64,000 bases of DNA from CAYPZL01 sp964415045 (GTDB lineage: Bacteria > Planctomycetota > Phycisphaerae > Sedimentisphaerales > Anaerobacaceae). The stretch is taken from positions 1 through 64,000 of the forward strand of contig CAYPZL010000002.1 in assembly GCA_964415045.1 (NCBI GenBank), written 5' to 3'. The notes beneath the pieces are model-generated. The model saw nothing but the letters and a program-made list of their open reading frames with translations. It did no database searches and was not told the origin of the DNA. The first letter of the stretch is position 1. Each line of letters opens with the position of its first letter. A program made the position numbers and the translations under genes. Shown one piece after another: positions 60,312 through 64,000 of the stretch.

Positions 60312-60696
60312 CGCCGTCGTCCCTGCCGCGGACAATCCTCACACTGACCGTGCGGGCAAAACGCAGCGCCCCCGGCTTCTCCACCACGATCTCGACCCGC
60401 TCGACTTTCTCGTGCGCGAGACAAATCTCGGCCATACGCTGCGCCAGGGCCTCGATCAGATGGAACCGTGAGACCTCCGCCATGGCCAGGATCTCCTTCT
60501 TGAGGCCCTTGTAGTCGAGCGTGTCTTCAATCGCATCGGTTCTGCCGGCCTCGCGCAGGTCCATGTGCAGCGTAATCTGCGCCAGGACATCCTGCTTCTC
60601 GCGCCGCTCCTCCCTGCCTGTCCCGATCACGCAGCGAAACTGCAAATCCCGGATCGTGATCTGATCGAGAGCCGGCCTCGGCGCCGCGTCAGTCAT
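60304..60696 (-). CDS. folB: Dihydroneopterin aldolase
   Basis: A 130-residue enzyme that converts dihydroneopterin to hydroxymethyldihydropterin in folate synthesis. The family opening is ITIRDLQFRCVIGTGREER (about 13-31), followed by QDVLAQITLHMDLREAG, DTLDYKGLKKEIL (substrate Glu and Tyr region), SRFHLIEALAQRMAEICL and VEIVVEKPGALRFARTVSV with the catalytic Lys. ATG 60696 overlaps the SDR gene end by eight bases, and its end overlaps folK. Confidence 0.94.
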   Translation of the reverse strand: MTDAAPRPALDQITIRDLQFRCVIGTGREERREKQDVLAQITLHMDLREAGRTDAIEDTLDYKGLKKEILAMAEVSRFHLIEALAQRMAEICLAHEKVERVEIVVEKPGALRFARTVSVRIVRGRDDGGA

Positions 60697-61420
60697 ACAT
60701 GTGCCCTTTCATGTGGTATCCACCGTCCACGTAGATCACCTGCCCCGTGATGAAGCGACTGGACAGAAGGAACAGTACAGCGTCGGTGACGTCGGCGACC
60801 CGCCCACAACGACCCAGGGGATTCGTATGCGCCAGTCGCTTCAGGTAACTCTCGTCCTCACCCGCCGGCGGCAGAATCAGCCCCGGCGCTATGGCGTTGA
60901 CCGCAACATTGGGAGCCAGCTCGAGCGCCAGCATCCGGGTCAGCGTCAGAAGCGTTCGCTTGCTGATGTGATACGAGGCGTGCTCGCGATCGTACACGGT
61001 CACCCGGGTGTCCAGCAGATTCACAACATGTCCCGGTCTGTCCTGTCGAGCGGCTTCGCGGGCCAGAATCAAGGGAGCCAGGGCATGAATACGCATGTTC
61101 CGGCATACGGATTCGTCGGTTACGTCATGGACCGTATCCTTGTCGAAAATCGAGGCGTTGTTGATGACGGCATCGACGGCGCCGGCCTGCGCGAGCGCCA
61201 CGCGGAACATCTCCCGGGTCTGCGCGGGGTCCGTGAGGTCGGCCCGAACCAGCCAGGCCGAAGCGCCCGCGCGACGAACCTGATCGCACAACGTCTGCGC
61301 GTCCGCCTCAGACCGGTGGTAATGAGTCACGATGTTTGCACCGTGTCGCGCCAGAGCCAGGGCAACGGCCCTGCCCAGACGTTTCGCCGCCCCCGTAACC
61401 AGGGCGGTCCGGCCTTTCAT
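60689..61420 (-). CDS. Short-chain dehydrogenase, pteridine-reductase-like (FolM/PTR1 type)
   Basis: A 243-residue SDR. The NADPH loop TALVTGAAKRLGRAVALALA (5-24) and HYHRSEADAQTL (33-44) match the pteridine reductases FolM and PTR1, which have GAAKRLG and HYHRS in the same places. The catalytic Tyr-Lys is YHISK (about residues 156-160), and VNAIAPGLI and ITGQVIYVDGGY end the fold. ATG 61420 is used; 61426 and 61441 are possible. Its stop overlaps folB by eight bases. The position in a folB-folK run supports a role in reducing a pterin or dihydrofolate. No folA gene is in the window. Confidence 0.85.
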   Translation of the reverse strand: MKGRTALVTGAAKRLGRAVALALARHGANIVTHYHRSEADAQTLCDQVRRAGASAWLVRADLTDPAQTREMFRVALAQAGAVDAVINNASIFDKDTVHDVTDESVCRNMRIHALAPLILAREAARQDRPGHVVNLLDTRVTVYDREHASYHISKRTLLTLTRMLALELAPNVAVNAIAPGLILPPAGEDESYLKRLAHTNPLGRCGRVADVTDAVLFLLSSRFITGQVIYVDGGYHMKGHMYD

Positions 61421-61647
61421 GAACATCTCTGAACGTCCCATCACTCGACCCAATGACAAGTTCCCACCCGGGTCATTCCACCATGAACCGTTCGATGTGC
61501 AACCGCACAGCACGGAGCGGCCCCGCAGACGGGGATTGTCGCGATCACAGGGGCGCAAGCATACCCGGAAGCACGCGCCCGGCCGGTCGCATACCCGGTC
61601 GCCAACAAAACGCCCCGGTGACGGGAATGAGCGGAACTCCCGACGGC

Positions 61648-62940
61648 TCAGTCGGTCCCCACCAGCCAGTTTGCCGCCAGGATGGCCAGATCGGAAAATC
61701 CCACGGTCCCCGATTCGTCGAGGTCCGCCCCGTTGCAGAAATCCACCATATTACAGTTCCGGCGGCGCCACTCCATGGCGAACCAGGCAAAATCGATCAG
61801 CTCGACCCCGTCGGGGCAGGCGTAGTCACCGGCCGGCACCTGCCAGCGAAACACAGGATAGTTCATTCCTTCGCAGATGAACCAGAAACTAACGTCCCAC
61901 CCCCCTTGCTGAGGATCAAAATAGGTGTCGCCATGATACATTTCCTCAGTGGTTTTTCCGGTTCCGCCGCCGCTGGTGGCCTGGTGACTTGTTTCGATAT
62001 CCCAGAATGACTTGATTACCTCGCCGAGCACCCACGTGCTGCCGGTGACCCCGCCCACCCACTGGTTTCCCGTGACTACTCCTGTACAGTAGGACTTGTA
62101 CAGTCTGCCGTTGATGACCGACCCCGCCAGGCCGCCGACGTACATGTTGCCGTCAACGTCACCGGTGGCGTAACAGGAGTTGACGACGCCGTATTCATGG
62201 ACGATCGCCCCGACGAGACCTCCGATCTCCTCGTTGCCCTGAACCGTGGCTTTTGAGTAGGATCGCACCACGTTGGCCTTGGCCACACGGCCAATCAAAC
62301 CTCCCACGTACTTCACACCGGAGACGCGGCCTCGCGAGGAACACTGCACGATGCCCCCATCCACCTCTCCGACCAGTCCTCCCACGTGGCTATCGCCCGA
62401 GACGTTCACTGCCGTGACCTCGCAGTCGCTCACCGACGCCCCGTCGACGTACCCCGCCAGCGAACCGACACGGAATCCACTGCTGGTCACCCTGGCATTG
62501 TGAAGTCGCAGATTCTTGATCCTGCCTATTTGGACGTACCGAAAGAGCCCCACGTAGCCCTCGCCGGCATCCCGATAGCTGAAATTCGAGATGGTCTTGC
62601 CGTTGCCGTCGAAGGTCCCGGTATACGGTTCGTTGTCCGGATGGCTGGCCCCCACGTATTTGCCAATGAGATGAAAGTTGCTCTCATCGTACCCCGTCAA
62701 ATCGATATCCGCCATGACGATGAAATTTTTGCCCCAATCCGCGGGCGTCTGGCCTATCGTCGCCAGGTGTTCGGCGGTGTGGAGCTGATACGGATCGTCC
62801 GCGGTTCCGCTGCCACCGCCGTACTTCGCGGAGGCCACAGAACACAAGACCGTCAGGACAATCGCGCAAGCCGGAATGTGGCGGACGTTTCGCGGCCAAA
62901 CATCGCTGTGGTGCAGGTGCAATCTCCGTATGGAAGCCAT
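61648..62940 (-). CDS. Secreted GLUG-repeat protein with C-terminal dockerin-like tail
   Basis: A 430-residue secreted protein. The N-terminus has a basic leader and a hydrophobic signal (IPACAIVLTVLCSVASA). The body begins GGGSGTADDPYQLHTAEHLA, the usual start of GLUG-motif surface proteins, and has repeated GGLVGEV/GGLIGRV/GGLAGSV units (about residues 185-290) that form a beta-solenoid. The end, DYACPDGVELIDFAWFAMEW, then DLDESGTVGFSDLAILAANW, is a dockerin-type I-like repeat pair with a DxDxxGxxxxxD calcium loop, ending in LVGTD. This combination is common in Phycisphaerae. Its partner cohesin, if any, is unknown. Confidence 0.87.
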   Translation of the reverse strand: MASIRRLHLHHSDVWPRNVRHIPACAIVLTVLCSVASAKYGGGSGTADDPYQLHTAEHLATIGQTPADWGKNFIVMADIDLTGYDESNFHLIGKYVGASHPDNEPYTGTFDGNGKTISNFSYRDAGEGYVGLFRYVQIGRIKNLRLHNARVTSSGFRVGSLAGYVDGASVSDCEVTAVNVSGDSHVGGLVGEVDGGIVQCSSRGRVSGVKYVGGLIGRVAKANVVRSYSKATVQGNEEIGGLVGAIVHEYGVVNSCYATGDVDGNMYVGGLAGSVINGRLYKSYCTGVVTGNQWVGGVTGSTWVLGEVIKSFWDIETSHQATSGGGTGKTTEEMYHGDTYFDPQQGGWDVSFWFICEGMNYPVFRWQVPAGDYACPDGVELIDFAWFAMEWRRRNCNMVDFCNGADLDESGTVGFSDLAILAANWLVGTD

Positions 62941-63282
62941 TTCGGTCCTCCCTCAAAATGCGGCGGGGCCAGAGCGTAGCGCCGCGTAAGCACGGTACCC
63001 GTCAGTGGGCATGGGCGAAAACCGCCTCCCCGACGGGCCGGCACAACACACGCAGCCCTCCTGCCTTTACTATGGTACTGTTCGTTACAAAAGATTGTAC
63101 CACATCGACCCATGTTCTGTCCAGATTCCTCCCCGACAACCACCGCACAATCGTTGACGCGTTGCGGGGCTCAGCGTACAATCTCCGGCCAGAACGTACG
63201 CGGCAGATTCCTGGCCAAGACACAGAAAAGCCCGCTTCGCACGCAGTGAAATCCGTCTTGGGGATATCGAGGCATCACGCAT
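62941..63282. other. 342-base divergent intergenic region
   Basis: It lies between the divergent GLUG-protein and truB starts and should contain both promoters. A stretch near 63068-63110 (TATGGTACTGTTCGTTACAA then AAGATTGTACCACA) is the most AT-rich part. No gene, terminator or repeat is supported. Confidence 0.45.
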
Positions 63283-63957
63283 ATGACGGACACGACTCCG
63301 GCAGAAGGCATATTCGCGGTCTACAAGGAAGCGGGGATGACCTCGCACGACGTGGTCGATGCCGTGCGAAGGTGCACCGGCCGCAAGAAAGTGGGACACG
63401 CCGGCACTCTCGATCCCGGCGCTACGGGGGTGCTCGTGATCGGCGTCGGCCGCCCCGCCACCCGGAAGCTGGGCCAGGTGGCCGGACAGGAAAAGGAGTA
63501 CGTCACACGAGTCAAGCTGGGAGCCCGCAGTAGTACGGACGACCGCGAGGGCGAGATAGAGCCCGTGAGCTTCTCGCAGCCCCCCTCCTGTCAGCAAGTG
63601 CGCGAGGCCCTGAAAAGCTTCCAGGGCCACATTCTGCAGAAACCTCCGGCCTTTTCGGCCATCAAGATCGGCGGACGAGCCGCCTACAGGCTGGCGCGGG
63701 CCCGCAAGCCCGTCGACCTGCCTGCCCGCGAGGTGGAAGCCAAGGAGGTCGAACTTCTCGCCTACGACTGGCCCTTTGTGGACCTGAGGCTGGTTACGGG
63801 GTCCGGTTTCTACGTGCGGTCCCTGGCTCGCGACCTCGGCGAGATGCTCGGCACCGGAGGATACGTGGAGGAGCTGGAGCGAACCCGCGTGGGCGCCTAC
63901 ACCAAAGACGACGCCGTGCGCCTTGCCGATCTGGCCAAGCCAAGCCAACGTGCCTGA
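63283..63957 (+). CDS. truB: tRNA pseudouridine synthase B
   Basis: A 224-residue enzyme that makes pseudouridine 55 in the T-loop of tRNAs. The start GIFAVYKEAGMTSHDVVDAV and KKVGHAGTLDPGATGVLVIG (36-55) are the family signature; the Asp in GTLDP is catalytic. YVTRVKLGARSSTDDREGEI, QKPPAFSAIKIGGRAAYRLA and GSGFYVRSLARDLGEML follow. It ends without the C-terminal PUA domain of the E. coli form, as in other short TruB proteins. ATG 63283 has no strong ribosome site. It is the last gene, and 43 bases remain to the window edge. Confidence 0.95.
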   Translation: MTDTTPAEGIFAVYKEAGMTSHDVVDAVRRCTGRKKVGHAGTLDPGATGVLVIGVGRPATRKLGQVAGQEKEYVTRVKLGARSSTDDREGEIEPVSFSQPPSCQQVREALKSFQGHILQKPPAFSAIKIGGRAAYRLARARKPVDLPAREVEAKEVELLAYDWPFVDLRLVTGSGFYVRSLARDLGEMLGTGGYVEELERTRVGAYTKDDAVRLADLAKPSQRA

Positions 63958-64000
63958 GAGACGGATGCCGAGGCCGCATTCTCCATGCTGCCTCGCAGCG

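Noticed and set aside
1..64000. tRNA, rRNA, CRISPR arrays, riboswitches, transposases and phage genes
   Set aside because: I looked for repeated-spacer patterns, T-loop/CCA signatures and recombinase motifs by eye and found none; a covariance-model search could still find a small RNA.

Overview
The window reads as chromosomal DNA of a Gram-negative, GC-rich bacterium, most likely a Planctomycetota of class Phycisphaerae (Sedimentisphaerales-like). The main clues are a secreted GLUG-repeat protein ending in a dockerin-like tail (61648-62940), a heptosyltransferase and a secretin (both imply an outer membrane), a PurL that carries two N-terminal PurS-like units, and many short lipoprotein or Sec/Tat-exported hypothetical proteins. 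This placement is inference from gene content. No rRNA, tRNA, CRISPR array, phage or transposase gene was seen.

Layout. 240-7503: envelope sugar genes (GT9 heptosyltransferase, a GT2 dolichol-phosphate-mannose-synthase-like enzyme paired with a 919-aa multispanning membrane protein), a Nudix hydrolase, and a fusion of a gamma-glutamylcyclotransferase-like domain to a probable amidoligase domain. 8095-13848: PLP aminotransferase, small monooxygenase-like and PPC/DUF296 proteins, a phospholipase-C-like protein, an exported methyltransferase, a voltage-gated K+ channel and an exported zinc metallopeptidase. 13910-17344: a Tat-exported mannonate-dehydratase-like enzyme overlapping a BASS-type symporter, then a 53-aa protein and an FHA protein. 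17735-24195: beta-lactamase-fold lipoprotein, CNT nucleoside transporter with a coupled cupin, and an SSS symporter with a coupled 2H phosphoesterase.

24251-41256 is the main feature: one long minus-strand type IV pilus / type II secretion cluster. In transcription order it has a major pilin, a strong terminator, pseudopilins G2-I-J and a K-like pseudopilin with a LamG domain, a second terminator, pseudopilin H, PilM-PilN-PilO-PilP-like, a secretin, a histidine kinase, a receiver, a GAF/HD-GYP phosphodiesterase, a STAS protein, the PilB/GspE ATPase and the PilC/GspF platform. No PilT and no prepilin peptidase gene is present here. A signalling block thus sits between the secretin and the motor.

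41984-63957 is mostly housekeeping: tsaE-thiL-argH-flavodiiron protein; nagA; a beta-helix protein; threonine aldolase; a PilZ protein; a TsaC-arginine/tyrosine-phosphatase fusion with rpiB; a coiled-coil lipoprotein; accA; tyrA-purSL-purQ; folK-folB-pteridine-reductase-like SDR; the GLUG/dockerin protein; and truB. Two families of intergenic palindromic repeat are scattered through the window (17495 and 41799; 1962, 20038 and 41648).
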